64,000 nt of DNA from Cyrtodaria siliqua (Eukaryota; Mollusca; Bivalvia; Adapedonta; Hiatellidae). Shown here one piece after another: positions 22,530-34,219 of this stretch. The stretch spans positions 558,001-622,000 of the forward strand of contig JAWPHD010000007.1 of NCBI GenBank assembly GCA_037043455.1, written 5' to 3'. The position numbers and the translations under genes are program-made. The notes under the pieces were generated by a model. The model searched no databases. It was not told the origin of the DNA and saw only the letters and a list, made by a program, of their open reading frames with translations. Numbering within the stretch: the stretch's first letter is position 1; each line of letters opens with the position of its first letter.

Positions 22530-22720
22530 CCTTAATCCGCTAAGTACGACAATACTAGCCTTTGCGTCCATTGTAAACCCAGATCAGCCTGCTGATTATA
22601 TTTACAATGTCCGGCTGCTGATCAGTCATTTCACCCAAAACATTCCTTTGTCACATAAATGGAATTGTCTTAATTTCAAGAAAGAACAGTTCATATGTAA
22701 ATGTAGCGGGTTAAGGGTTA
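22525..22720 (+). mobile_element. Short MITE with TAACCCTTAATCCGCTA ends
   Basis: The left end TAACCCTTAATCCGCTAAG mirrors the right end GTAGCGGGTTAAGGGTTA. The interior has GTAAACCCAGATCAGCCTG and GTCCGGCTGCTGATCAG, which themselves pair. It resembles a hairpin repeat I associate with heterodont bivalve genomes (recollection, not searched). The B copy is at 58,988-59,192. Confidence 0.65.
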
Positions 22721-22969
22721 ATTCGATTCTCTAGTTTTGGGGTTTGGCCTGGCTAGTTAAAGCCATTTATATTGTGTCTGTCGAGTTAGGATTCTCATAA
22801 TATGTAGATTATATATACATATATATACCTTGTTGTCAGTAGGTTTAGACATGGTGTACATATTTTGTAAAAGTTGGCTGCTATGGACGGGATAGCTATT
22901 TTAAAGTGTACAAGGTAATTGACAACATTAAAGTGACATTATCACGTCGTATGCGTGTTATGAAATAAA

Positions 22970-23116
22970 TAGAATCTTACATTCGTGACTGTGTATTATG
23001 GATTTTAATAAAGTCGTTGAATAAAAAGAAGAGATACTCGGCAGAGACTCGCATCGTAGCATGTTATCCAACTCGTTTATTAAAATCAATACTACACAGT
23101 CACGAATGTCAGATCC
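22970..23116. repeat. Hairpin palindrome at the copy A boundary
   Basis: GACATTCGTGACTGTGTA-type arms with ATTTTAATAAA lie on each side of a 65-bp centre. It sits immediately after the last base shared with copy B (22,962), so it may mark or have promoted the rearrangement junction. Confidence 0.75.
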
Positions 23117-24309
23117 TCTATCAACGGTGAAAAACCACCAAGACCATTACTGCTGCAGGTCTGATTACAGGGATGTAGAATAAATGCATGTACAATTATA
23201 ACAGAATATCGTGACAAAATTAATTAAGTTTTATACTTTGTGTTAAATTTGTGAAAAGTTAAGTAAACGCAAGTTACACATGCGGAAACAAAACAGTAAT
23301 AACAACAAATCATTTGAATTGGTGTTAAACGTCTGTAAAACGTAATTCTTTTCCAAAACGTACATATTCTTCCTACTCAAATGTTATTCGAAAATAATTT
23401 GTTTTATTTGTCTGCGTTTGAAGCAAAGCGTGACATTTTGGCAAAACATTACTGATAGTCAAAACCTATTTAGATTTAAAATAAACGACGAGTGCAGTAG
23501 TATCATTCAAGGGTCAGTAGGATAGGATACATAGTTCCAATCCATTCTAAGGAATTAAATAGTTGTTTTATTATACATCATAAAATATAAGTAATTAAAT
23601 ATATTTGTTTTTATGATATTGATTTCAGTCGATTTTTTGTTTCACTTATAAAATTGAACTGAAATTAGAAAATTGTAAAAAAAGTGTAAATCCATGCACC
23701 AAAGAAAATGTGTTTCTTTTACTAAAGAATATGAAAAGCGTCACCACGTTACTTTTATTTACTTACAAATAGAAACAGTGTATCAAGTTCCTATTCTGTT
23801 GACATCTTGAACCGGGGTGTCGCCATTTTTCAGCTGCATGTCTCAGTTGTGCAGACGATATATTAATCAAGGTGGTATGACGCTTTTGCGTTCAAAAATA
23901 AGCGCGTCAATGACACAAATGTACTATTGCACGCTAAATTTACTATTGCACGGTCACGTGATGAACTATTGCACGGTTGGCACATTTACAATCTGAATGA
24001 TCAAAACTATTTAAGCACAAGTGACCGTTTCTAAACCAATGAAAAACGCTTATATTGTATGATTTTGAGTGGAGAAGTAGGCGAACGGGTACCTGTGAGA
24101 AAAGCGAAGATTTAAGTAATGGGGCTGATGTTCTAACTGGAGGAGGTTGATTAGAGACGGTAGCAACAATGTGTGAAGGTAGGATGGGGTCGTATAAAAT
24201 ATGGAGCATGGAACATAAAGTTCCGGATAATAGACTATATGTAGCAAGGAACGCCACCTCTCAGCGGGTGCATTATAGTACATTTGTTTTTATATTTATA
24301 TAATCGTTA
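23117..24309. other. Unduplicated sequence, no recognised gene
   Basis: AT-rich. A 104-aa minus-strand ORF (23,943-24,257) and an overlapping 77-aa ORF show no domain, and nothing favours one frame. A short tandem ACTATTGCACG word occurs three times at 23,924-23,976. Confidence 0.4.
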
Positions 24310-24660
24310 GGTAAAGTAGATATAAAAGTGAATAAAAAAACATTCAAGGATCACAGTCAACCAAAAACACGAACAGAAAAAAACATAATTACAAAGATGA
24401 ATAAAAGACAAGATATGACATCACAAACATAACTGGGCTGACAATAGGGCTACCACCTTGGAAATGTCATTGGCAGAAAATGCCGCTGGGGGTTGAAGCC
24501 AAGGACTAGGATGCACCAAAACAAATCTTACTCTATTGTCATCCCAATAAAACGGGTCAGGGTAAATAAAGAAAACCCCGATGGGTTATTGTCTCTAATA
24601 AACAAGGCAGCATTAATAGGAAATATACGTATACCACATGTGATGTGTAAAATGTAACAA
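24310..24660 (-). mobile_element. Retroelement 3' tail (antisense)
   Basis: Shared landmarks are TAGATATAAAAGTGAAT, GGCTGACAATAGGGCTACC, GCCGCTGGGGGTTGAAGCC and AACAAGGCAGCATTAATAGG. It extends slightly further 5' into the element than most tails here. Noncoding. Confidence 0.65.
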
Positions 24661-25214
24661 GAAAGGAAGTAAAACCTGCAACAACTATTTATTCAAAAAT
24701 AATCAACACATTTATTCAAATACTACAAATAAAAATAAAATTGATCCAGTATTTCTTTAAAATCCGATATACGAATATAATTCAAATAATATTGGTAAAT
24801 GTCCCTTTAATCTAACAGTGACCACTGTTGAATGTAACAATTACATAAACTACTACCAAACAAATATGAAGATACTGATATCTATACATATATAATATAC
24901 TATGTATCAGCACTACAGAGGATGAATGAACTAATTAATTAAAAATCGTGGAATTTCTTAGATTAAAACATTCTTTAATATACTTTGCCAAATGTATCAG
25001 AATTGTCATACTGTTTGCCTGCATTACGGTTTTTATATATAATGGACACGTGAACGGTATTCTCTTGTTTAAAAATGTATCTCCAAAGCTAAAAAGAAAT
25101 TACAAGTTCGTAGCGATACGCTCTATTAATCACTCTTAAAATCAGAACATTTATTAGTTTTACTTTAGTTAAAGGACTATTTGTATTTAAATATGTTGAT
25201 ATTATGTTGTTGAG
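24661..25214. other. Unduplicated sequence with one small hydrophobic ORF
   Basis: A 63-aa ORF (24,948-25,139) has a hydrophobic stretch (IRIVILFACITVFIYNG). There is no homology, splice evidence or second copy to support it. The rest is AT-rich. Confidence 0.3.
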
Positions 25215-25632
25215 TGTACACATTTATTAATAGGAGTCGAACATTACTTTTAGTTCGGTCCTTTTTGGGAACAAATACAAGACTGACAAGACTCTGTTTT
25301 ACTTATATTGCCTGTTAATTATACCTTGTTGGTTAGAGAATAGCGTTCATAACGGGGACTTTATTTACATTTTCCCGTTTTATTGGGATGACATGAGGAT
25401 ATGTGTGATGTTTGGTGCACCCTAGAACCTGTTTTAAAACCCCAGCGACATTTTTTGCCACTGACCGTTCCAAGGCGGTAGCACTATTGTCAACCCGTTT
25501 TGTGTTTGTGACGTCATATGTCTTGATTGCGTATTAACATTGCCATTCATGTTTGTCGTTTTGCGTATTTTAGGGCTTACTGTGTTCTGTGGAAGCTGCA
25601 TTTCCTGTTCGACTTTTATACTTATTTTTCTC
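25215..25632 (+). mobile_element. Retroelement 3' tail (sense)
   Basis: In sense orientation it reads ATTATACCTTGTTGGTTAGAG, CCCGTTTTATTGGGATGACA, GTTCCAAGGCGGTAGCAC and CCTGTTCGACTTTTATAC, the complement of the antisense tails. It ends near 25,632 at TTTTTCTCATC. The small minus-strand ORF here is a shadow. Confidence 0.65.
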
Positions 25633-26019
25633 ATCAAACAGTTAGCAAACTAATATGTTTACGAATGCGAAACGAATCCTGGTTTGACTAAGAATTGCGA
25701 ACTACAAATGACATACACATCTATATATATATACACACGAAGAAATAAAATGCATTTAATGCAGACATTATGTTTTACAGTATCAGAGTTGTGTTGATCA
25801 ACTACTGTGTCAATGATAAACTACGGTGTAAGCATACCAATGCCTCTACTCTTAGCTCATAAGACATTTTCGAGAGTAGGAACTAATGTTCTTACTTATA
25901 CTAATGTCAATGCTTTCTATTCATACGTCCATAATGATAAAAGTAGATATAAAATAAAAAAATAATAAAATTAAAGAATAAATTCCATGAAAGGTATATA
26001 ATAGTATAAATATGTTCAA
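25633..26019. other. AT-rich unduplicated sequence
   Basis: It contains a short (TA)n run near 25,725 and nothing recognisable. Confidence 0.35.
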
Positions 26020-26105
26020 AGGGTTGACAATAGGGCTACAACCTTGGCATTGACCGTGGCCAAAAGGGTCGTTGGGGTTTAAACCAGGTTCTAGGGTTCA
26101 CACAT
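26020..26105 (-). mobile_element. Retroelement 3' tail fragment split by a MITE
   Basis: GGTTGACAATAGGGCTACAA to CCAGGTTCTAGGGTTCACAC. The tail stops at the MITE that starts at 26,106. Confidence 0.5.
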
Positions 26106-26447
26106 TACGTGGTCCGAGTATTAGCTTTCATACCTACTGGGAGGAAAATAAAGAATCAAATCAAAATCTAACCCCTACTCCAAGAAGTAAAAACGGGATT
26201 GGCTGGGGTATGCAATAAAACAATAATTTCGGTTTAAAATGTTTGCATATAGGTAATGTTAAACAGATTATTGTATTGTTTTCAATAACAAATGTTTTTT
26301 AAGGTGTTTTATTGTCGAAATATCCGTTATAAAATTCTGCTAATATAAGCTTTCCCATCGCTAAATGGAATTAAGGCGGGATCCCGTTTCTTGGGGAAAG
26401 GGTTTGTGGAAGGGGTATGCAAGTTAATACTCGGACCACGTAATGAT
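26106..26447 (-). mobile_element. Chimeric MITE with two 3' ends, CATTACGTGGTCC family
   Basis: The left end CATTACGTGGTCCGAGTATT mirrors the right end AATACTCGGACCACGTAATG exactly. In ordinary copies one end continues as CGCC, so here the normal 5' end (AAGGCGGGATCC, 26,370-26,382) is followed by a second 3' end. Perfect ends suggest recent activity. Confidence 0.7.
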
Positions 26448-26456
26448 ACACAAGAA

Positions 26457-26870
26457 AATCTATGATAAGACAGATGACTTTAACTTTGACATCGTCTATT
26501 ATCCACATTTAGATGAGGCTGTATCTCCTGCTACATCATATCTCCCAGCTCATTCATTTTGCTATCGTTGGTAACGATGTAAATGAAATCAATGATCGAA
26601 ATCAAGTTATTACAAGTAAACCTCAGCAAGGTTTTCGTAATCACAAGTTACCTTGATCTTTCTCAACTTTCTATCGCCTCAACGAAAACCTACTGGAGAA
26701 GTACAACACCAACATAAAACTCATTTCTGCGACTAGAAATATCATAGCCTTTATTTTATGGAGATGTGGTATATAAACTTCGGAAGTTAAAGGGGTATGA
26801 CGGGTTTCATGACCACTTTAGTAAATGCAGTCAAGAAATACAGTTAGTCACTAAGCTTCACTTTTATCTT
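26457..26870 (+). pseudogene. Reverse transcriptase C-terminal fragment, copy B
   Basis: The + strand reads KIYDKTDDFNFDIVYYPHLD, then frameshifted sequence, then FSTFYRLNENLLEKYNTN and VYKLRKLKGYDGFHDHFSK. It is the uninterrupted counterpart of 1-170 plus 976-1,240 and provides the empty site for the 171-975 insertion. Frameshifts make it nonfunctional. Confidence 0.6.
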
Positions 26871-27959
26871 AATTTTTTATTTCCTATATCTGATTTCTCT
26901 GGATATGGACTTTATTGTTATTGGCTTTTATTTGTGATGGAATGTGCTCTTAAATTTGTGACACAATGCAGACCTATGATGTCATTTTGATTTGATACCA
27001 TTTTGTATCATTTTGTAACTACTATCAAACGAATGAAACATGTGTCAATATATGAGCTACAATCCAGACGCTTGATGACCAATTATATGACTAAGATAGG
27101 ATAACAACAATCTTCTGGTAAACCTAGAAACAGCAATCCTGTTAAGAAACAGAATTACACTTGACCATTTTCAATAAACAAAACTGCTACATGGTTCCGT
27201 ACCCCTTTTCCTTCCCTTATTTTATAGATAGCAAAAGAATAATTACATCGACCACCACCAATAGTCCAATAAAATATTGTTTTTGGAAAGTTCAGTACAC
27301 AAGAAGTTATCCCCCCTTTTCTTAAACCATGCATTTTTGGTAAAAACACATAAAATCTACAAACATTACCTCAATTTATCCAAGAGAGTATTCTCCATAC
27401 GTTGTTTCCGAGAGAAAAATCATTGTAATGTTTTTGTTCGTGACATAGAGATAAACACAATTTATAACATGTATTCATACTTAACTTCTTCATTTATCCA
27501 ATATCTGTAATTTAAAATGCAATTAGCAAAATATTTACCAGGTTGAACATTTTTCAATGTCATGTTTGCGTGACACCTTGTTAGACACATGTACAAACGC
27601 GTGATAATTAGACCCATGATGTGTAAAATGAATCAAAATTAGCTAGAAATCTTATATCAACATGCATTTTTTCTGTGATCACTTCCTAAAATGCTATTGA
27701 TTTAGAACCTGATAAATCAATGTGACCTGTAAAATGTACAAAAGCGGACTTTTTTAATCTACCTCCTTCATCTGTAGGTCACGAGTATTCAAGGGAGATA
27801 ATAGTGTTGTGAGACGGTAGCAAGCACTTTACGCTACCGTTCATGAACAGTTTCAATCAATCCCGAGACTGCAATATTTTTTGTATTTATCGTGTTTGAC
27901 GATATCCAAATTTCTCCTTTCATTTTTACTCTTCTTCTTTAATATTGCGCGACTTCGGG
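26871..27959. other. Duplicated noncoding sequence, copy B
   Basis: It matches 1,241-1,810 and 2,353-2,872. Homology with A ends at about 27,928. An RB 3' fragment lies at 27,790-27,900. Confidence 0.5.
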
Positions 27960-28135
27960 ATAGTTTTGTGCTGTTGATTTTATTAATATTGAGTTCTGCT
28001 CAACCCGGGGCTAGAGGGCGTGAGCGGTAGCTAGCATATTTCACTACCACTCATGAACAGTCTCAATCAAACCGAGACTGCAATATTTCGTATGTGTCGT
28101 TTCCAAAGGTCCATTATCATACTCTTTTTTTAGGA
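27960..28135 (+). repeat. RB repeat, 3' part
   Basis: GTTCTGCTCAACCCGGGGC, GCGTGAGCGGTAGCTAGC, CTCAATCAAACCGAGACTGC and TCCAAAGGTCCATTATCATA match 46,615-46,765 closely. Confidence 0.65.
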
Positions 28136-29012
28136 GCGCAGTATTTATGCGCAAAAGAACGAGTGCATATACCCCCAATACAAATATAATAACCTTTTTA
28201 TTGCATACGCATTTTTAATATAAAAACAAAGAATTCGAACAAAACAATAGGTTTGAACATTTAATTTTCATCAAAATAATTTATTTGAAATAAACATATT
28301 GTTGTTATTTCATGGGAATTTTCACAATGAAATCGGCATAGTTTACGTCATGTGACATACCTTCTTTGACATGAACAGAAAATTGCACCAATCACGAACG
28401 AGTAAATTAAATATGACTTTACTACACGTCAGTATGGGCGAATATTGACGTTTCCTGTTACATTGAAAGTAAACGGAGCTTGTAAATGCGTATGCAATAA
28501 ATGCCGGTATATATCAGCCGTGCTATAAATGACATATTCGGCAGTTATACCACGGTCTACTCAATTTCACGCGCGCGCAGTTGTAATCTTTACACACAAC
28601 CTGTCAATCAAAACGACTAAACCTACCAAAACAGCACTCCTTGACATTGCATTTACACAATAATATACAAAGGCGATTGGTTGCAATAATCAAAACATGG
28701 GTCATGCTCAGGTCGCGTGATAATGCTATTTCTTGATTGGATCGAGCTGTTATATTTACTGAAAACTGCAACGTCCTTAAACTATTTGCACGCGCGTACT
28801 TGGATAAATGGCTCTAGTACAAAACATTTATAGCATGTTTTTCTCGTATGCGATTTAATGCTGTCTGTGGCCTACGGCCCTCGGGAATCAGTTTAAATCG
28901 CATATACTCGAAAACTTATGCTATACATATTACTTATACATTACACATGCATCAGCTACGACATACATTTAAATTTATAGAAAAACGTTTTTTGAGTTGA
29001 TAATTTAGAAAA
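28136..29012. other. Sequence specific to copy B, with one hairpin
   Basis: The hairpin at 28,831-28,926 is listed separately. The rest is unrecognised. A short CGCGCGCGCAG stretch is near 28,570. This could be the promoter-side flank of the candidate first exon at 29,013, but I see no clear TATA box. Confidence 0.35.
28831..28926. repeat. Hairpin palindrome, about 95 bp
   Basis: TATAGCATGTTTTTCTCGTA, then TGCGATTTAA, pairs with TTTAAATCGCATATACTCG, then AAAACTTATGCTATA. The centre is GGCCTACGGCC, similar to the centre of the 11,115 hairpin. Confidence 0.75.
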
Positions 29013-29078
29013 ATGAGACCCAGATGTGTATTTGCTGTTGTTTTGTTAATATACATGTCAGAACCTAAATGCATGCCA
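29013..29078 (+). CDS. Candidate signal-peptide exon of the cysteine-rich gene, copy B
   Basis: ATG in a good animal context (AGAAAAATGA) opens MRPRCVFAVVLLIYMSEPKC, then MP. A basic n-region is followed by a hydrophobic core, as in a signal peptide. A GT at 29,079 (CCA then GTGACC, a weak donor) would give a phase-0 end that fits the phase-0 start of the exon at 40,020. Together with 57,354-57,415 this would make an 80-residue secreted peptide. Without splicing the ORF stops after about 50 residues. No copy exists in duplicate A, where this stretch is replaced by satellite. The linkage is inferred from phase and position only. Confidence 0.35.
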
Positions 29079-30019
29079 GTGACCTACCCCCAACTCACTC
29101 TCACTGTTTGTTTCATATTCAAAAACGTTTTCATCTTTCTCATACGCTCACCTAACCATTAAAATAATATAAAACATTTTAATCGTATTACTACATTCAT
29201 CTTTTATATATGTAAACATAGCGTTTTAAACTGTGCAAAAGCTCACTTCTAAACAGAAAGTTGCCAATTTAATATTTTTGCATTATGTTGTTGTTGACAA
29301 CGACTCATTACGAACTAGCGGTAATCTATGGTAACATTGTGTGAGCGAGTGATCGTTGGGAATGTTGTAAATTCCTCCTCGACCTCTCTCACATCGCTGG
29401 ACATGACCTCCGGTTTCGGAGACTGGAATGATGCTCCGATATCTCGTGTTGTATGGGGGAATGCTGTATCACTTACAAAGCTAAACAAAGCTAGTGGGTT
29501 TAACAATGATAATTCCGAAACTTTATTTTACACATTACTTATTGCATTTTAGTAAAATCATGTCCCATTCTCAGTGACGATGGGTAAATATTTAACGACT
29601 AATATAATAATAGATGAACAAAACAGCTTCAGAAATACAGTGAAAATCCTAGCGGCAGCACGGTTTACCATTTCGTATCAAAAATTAGCGTTATCTTGAC
29701 AAAGGTTTGCGTGAATGCTTTGTTTGTTGCAACTAACACGTGTTACTATAGATACATCATTTGTTATTGACATGAATGTCATTTCTTTATAATAACTTCT
29801 TTTTCTTTACTTCCATGGATTTTGCGCACAATATGACCTATTTATGTGTTAATTAATTCATTACATGGGGCCTTAAAACACCATTAATTAGTCACTGACT
29901 GACTGACTGACTGACTGGCTAACTGGCTCGCTCACGCATTCGCTGGCTCGCTCACTCGCTCGCTCACTCCCTTATTCATTTATTACATGGAGCCTTATGA
30001 CGACTGCGCTTTAAAAAGT
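29079..30019. other. Noncoding sequence with GACT/GCTC simple repeats
   Basis: A GACTGACTGACTGACTGACT run grades into GGCTCGCTCACTCGCTCGC (29,892-29,970). A 74-aa ORF at 29,328-29,552 overlaps an antisense ORF of similar length and has no domain, so it is not called. Confidence 0.45.
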
Positions 30020-30262
30020 TTGCTTGTTTTGTTTGTATGGTGTCTTACGGCATTTTCAACGCATGTAAGTTTATATATCATTTTTTTGCGGTGGAGGCAG
30101 ACCACCGACTTGTTCTGGGTAGAACCAGTACTGTACACCTCCCGCCATTCACAAGAGTCGATACTTCCTCCTCATTTATAAGCTCCCAGTGGGATTCGAA
30201 CCCGCAGCGGTTTGAGGCGAAGGTTTACAATGCAACGGTGTTAGCCATTCGGCCACGGAGAC
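30020..30262 (-). mobile_element. tRNA-derived SINE, near full length
   Basis: The minus strand starts GTCTCCGTGGCCGAATGGCT (A box) and carries GGGTTCGAATCCCACTGGG (B box), resembling a serine-type tRNA head. A 150-bp body (GTTCTACCCAGAACAAG, GGTGGTCTGCCTCCACC) follows, then the tail GAAAATGCCGTAAGACACC. The anticodon arm does not pair, so it is not a tRNA gene. It matches 38,390-38,632. The + strand ORFs at 29,987-30,273 are shadows. Confidence 0.8.
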
Positions 30263-30604
30263 GATTCATTTGATTTGATTTGAATGGAGTTTTACATCAA
30301 TTTGTTTGACTGCATTTATGTAAATATTAGTCGGAAAGAGTGAGAAGTGACGAAATATTGAATTTAATGTTTTTAACCGCTCATCAACACAATATAGATT
30401 ATTTAGAGCCGCCCATAGAGAGGCAATGCTGAATAGGAATCCGGGATCCTGCCCTACACTTCCTAACGCATTTATTCCTATGGTTCTTTAATGTGATCAG
30501 ATGATACACGGCACCGAGCAGTTAACGTCCCCATCAAAGGCACGCAATTAGAAGTAATTAATTTAAAAAAAGTGTAACGGACGGAATGAAGTCGGAGTTT
30601 AGCC

Positions 30605-30960
30605 GAATTGGAATTTAACGGCACGCCACCATAAAAAGGTTATATGGCCCCAACAGAAATAAACAGGCCCGCTCTCCATTTATTTCTAGATAAAATATAT
30701 GCAGAATGGACCTTCTCATCTGCAGAATTACAGAGCTGATTTGCAGAATTGCAGTTGTTGCAAATTTTACTATAAACACTCCATCTTTCACTGGAGCCAC
30801 GATCATCGTTTTCTGCCACCACTCAAGTAGCACATGAAACAATACAGGGATGACTATTAAGAACTGTAATGAACATGGCAAAAATGACCCAGTGAACATG
30901 ACTTTGGGGTTGGGGTGGAGGGGGGGGGGGGGGGGGGGGTGGACTTTACTCCGTTTATAG
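30605..30960 (+). repeat. Interspersed repeat RC with poly(G) end
   Basis: AATTGGAATTTAACGGCACG, GGTTATATGGCCCC and GCAGTTGTTGCAAATTTTAC match the RC copies at 9,955 and 39,465. It ends in a G run (30,921-30,939). The antisense 94-aa ORF is a shadow. Confidence 0.6.
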
Positions 30961-33184
30961 ATGTAACACTAGCAACACATGTTTATTGATATAAAGTTGC
31001 GGTGGCCGATTGGCTAGCATCTTTGCAACTCTTTCAAAAGGTTTCTGAATCACAATGCGGTCACATCTCAGATTTTTAAAACATACTCCCGCAGTAGTTT
31101 ACTCGTGCAAGGTATTTTGAAACTATGCCTTCTTTCAAGTGGAGTGTAAAGCCTCCATCCCATTACAATGAGAGCCATACCTCAAGCACGTTAAAGATAT
31201 CGCTGAACTTTTATGTGTTCACAACCGTAAACCTAAGCCCTCATCTCTGTGTCATGGTTTCATATGTTCCCAATAAAGGTTTTTAAAGTAAACAAATAAT
31301 TGATATATATATATATGTAATAAAATATAAAAAAGAAGAAGAAGAAGAAGAAGAAGAAGAAGAAGAAGAAGAAGAAGGATACCCCCAATACAGGGTTTAC
31401 AATTGAAAAAAAAGAAGAAGAAAGACAGAAAGTGTAGCATGAAGTGTAATGAGCCCCAAGCAATAGACATTAAAATCTATGTACACACGCTCGACTTCTG
31501 TCTGTTAGAAACAAACAAAACATTTATTGAAACGTTTGTCATATTAACGCGATCTTTTGCTCTCCGAGGTCAACCTTGCCGCCGCTAGGAGTTTACCTGT
31601 AATATGTCTTGCCTAGACTTCATATTCCCTTTAACTTCTACTATAAGAAATCGAATCGTGACAATGTACACATTGCTACATGTTTTGAAGATATGGCGAA
31701 GGCATTTTAAAATGTAAATTCAGACATAATGTTTCCAGAAATAGGTAATATAGGAGTATCTTAACATTGACTAGGATTGTATAAGTGTCTTTACCATAAC
31801 AGTTCTACGGCCTTTTTGTACAATGCCTTTGTAAAATAAGGGGACAGCCTACGTTTTCCCGATTATTTTTATGTTCTGTATTTATGATCTAAAAAGAAAG
31901 TGTATCTAAGTTTTCAGTTAGAGAACAAAGTAGAAATCTGTTTAGATATCCGGCGTTTTAAATATCGTATGGTCGTTAGTATAAATAAAACAAAAAAGTA
32001 ACTTTTAGGAAAACATTTTATGTAGAACGGTCTTTGAAGTCCGTTTTGGGTAATTGTCAACTTGATTTATGTGATATTACCGAAAAGATATTAACGTTTC
32101 CCTTGTTGTTCTGGTTACTGAAAACTCATAGAGTACATTTCAGTGGCATTCTAGGATTTCTAGACGAAAAATATTGTGTATATAGTAAATTAGTCTAATT
32201 AAAGCAGGGTCAATGATCAGTCCATGAAAAATTCTTATTAATAAATGCAGACAATTCTCAAGTTACTGCGTCTGTGTTATCAAGATCGATTCAGGACGTT
32301 TCGGCACCAAACCATTTCAACACCTAGACGAATCGGCACCTAGACGTTTCAGCATCAAACCATTTCGGCATCTGTTTTAATTTGTACCCTAGACTTTTCG
32401 GCACCCTTTTATATTTGAGTATTATAATGAAGTAAAAAAGTAAAGAAATTAAATATTTTCTATAAGATCACTTTTAATTCATTTAAAATGCAAAGTTGAT
32501 TGCCTTAACGGCAACTCCGAGGCAGTTTTGAGCCTGAATACAACTAAAACATTAACATAAATAGGGCCCATATGATAATCACTTGTACAAATTAAATAAA
32601 TATGACTTTTATATTATATTGTAGCATGGTCACTGAAATTCCCTGTGTAATAGCTCAGGTGTAAATCATTTAATTGAAAATACTTGAATATGTTCCCTTT
32701 AACATGTATAATAATGTATACCTAAGACCAAATAAAAACTTATCTGTATTCATACAGTATCTTTTAATTCTTCACTTTACCTTCCTGTCATTTCCATAAC
32801 GACGTCTACAGGTATGTGACTTGAACAAAGCCTCCACAAACTAACCAATATTAAAAATCTTCTACATATAACACAAGCGTTATACTTTTCTTGTTACATT
32901 TAACAAGGCCATGTTGTGTTATAATTATTTCGCCATACGTTGCTGCGTACTGTTTTGGAAAATAGACTGGCGGTGATTACGTTTGTTTACACTGTCTGTT
33001 ATTGGGATGACATTAGGCTAAAGGCGATGTTTGATACATCTTGTAACCCGGTTTAAATTCCAATCTTCCGTTTTTGCCATTGGCAGTTTCATGTCACCCC
33101 TAATATGTTTTGTAATGTGTAACACTTTGCTATCAACACGAGTATGACAGGAGAAAATTGGAAATAGCGTAACACGATAAATAC
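30961..33184. other. Sequence specific to copy B, with microsatellites
   Basis: It contains an (AT)n run (31,303-31,314) and an (AGA)n tract (31,333-31,376). A weak tandem of TTTCGGCACCAAACCATTTC-like words lies at 32,295-32,405, and a GTAGCATGGTCACTGAAATT word at 32,622. A sense retroelement-tail fragment is at 32,995-33,090. No exon was identified. The poly-Leu/Phe ORFs come from the (AGA)n tract. Confidence 0.4.
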
Positions 33185-33565
33185 AAAAACAATATTACAG
33201 TCTCGGTTTCATTGAGACTGTTAACGAACGGTAGTGAACAATGCTTTCTTCCGCTCACGCCCTCTAGCCAAGTGTTGAGAAGAACCCAATAGTCCGAAAA
33301 TACCTTGCCAAATAAACCAAATGGAATTTAGTTGGGAGCAGAGGTTATGAAGCCTGCGTATATCATAAGTAACAGTCAAAAGTCTAAATTAAAAAGCAGA
33401 CACAAATTCCTCATTATGATTAAACAATACTCAGAACCTTTAAAGCAATGAGTAGGGGAACCGCCTATTCAAAATTAAAGTCAGGATACAAAGTATTTGA
33501 GAATGTATCACCGATATACAAATATCGGGCTTAGCGATCTCCACAGATCGGAATAAATAACAGTT
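33185..33565 (-). repeat. RB repeat, inverted, internally deleted
   Basis: The reverse complement starts with the RB 5' end (CGATCTGTGGAGATCGCTAAG) and includes GGCTTCATAACCTCTGCTCC. It ends with CCGCTCACGCCC-type sequence and CTCAATGAAACCGAGACTG. The middle is missing. It is near-complete at both ends. Confidence 0.6.
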
Positions 33566-34219
33566 GTGATTGTATGCACGGGGAGCCGCCACATTGCACA
33601 TGCAACGCTACTGTGATATATAAAAGTAGTACGAAAGGAGACAATTACATCCAAATAAAATCATGAATAACTATACTGTGAAAAGCATAGTGCATTGCCT
33701 TTAATGCATGTATGACAAACAGTAATGATTATATCAGAGAAAATACTACAATAAGGAGTGACAATAGGCGATTCTCTCATTTCTTTAGATTAAATAGTTC
33801 ACCAAACAAATATATACTGGAAGGATGTATCACTAAATAATGATTTTCATTAGCAGCACTCCCCCGAATTTTCCTTTTATAGAAATATACGTATTTATTT
33901 GCTAATAAACTGACACTACGGTTGATGTTAATACACGTATAACGCCAAAACGCCCCACTAAGACACAATTTAATATGATGACATTAAGAACCACTTATGT
34001 GTAGTCGCCTGGTGCGACACATAGCACGTACAATGCCTGATTAGCAATTGTGATAATTGTAGATAGGAGGATAGGTAGATAATGTTGGCACTGAATTAGA
34101 GGATGGTTAGTAATAAATATGCATGAAGGAGTGCGAATACCGGTACTTCATACTCACGTCGCATAGTGATATATCATATGTATCTTAGTACTAGTAAGCT
34201 ATTTAAGACAACATGGTGG
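33566..34219. other. Sequence specific to copy B, nothing recognised
   Basis: AT-rich, and a 63-aa minus-strand ORF has no domain. Homology with A resumes within the RB repeat, near 34,307. Confidence 0.35.

Larger units (their letters stand above)
1..22962 (+). repeat. Copy A of a large direct duplication
   Basis: This block aligns in the same order and orientation with 26,457-59,432. Matching landmarks include the RT fragment at the left edge, the GATTCGG repeat (5,226 versus 34,315), the cysteine-rich exon, hairpin blocks near 15.5 and 47.6 kb, the LINE fossil, the terminal exon and the 3' flank. The shared sequence stops just after ATGCGTGTTATG (22,962 in A, 59,432 in B). By eye the copies differ at several percent of positions and by many indels. 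The left limit lies outside the window. It could be a tandem duplication or two haplotypes placed side by side in the assembly. Confidence 0.85.

Noticed and set aside
23943..24257. 104-aa minus-strand ORF
   Set aside because: No recognisable domain, biased by local composition, overlapping another frame of similar length.
29328..29552. 74-aa ORF in the copy B-specific region
   Set aside because: It overlaps an antisense ORF of equal quality, with no splice sites, domain or second copy.
30184..30262. A serine-type tRNA gene on the minus strand
   Set aside because: A and B boxes are present, but the anticodon arm does not pair and the sequence continues into a SINE body and tail found at other loci.
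31252..31470. Poly-leucine and poly-phenylalanine ORFs resembling membrane proteins
   Set aside because: They come from the (AGA)n microsatellite read on the minus strand.
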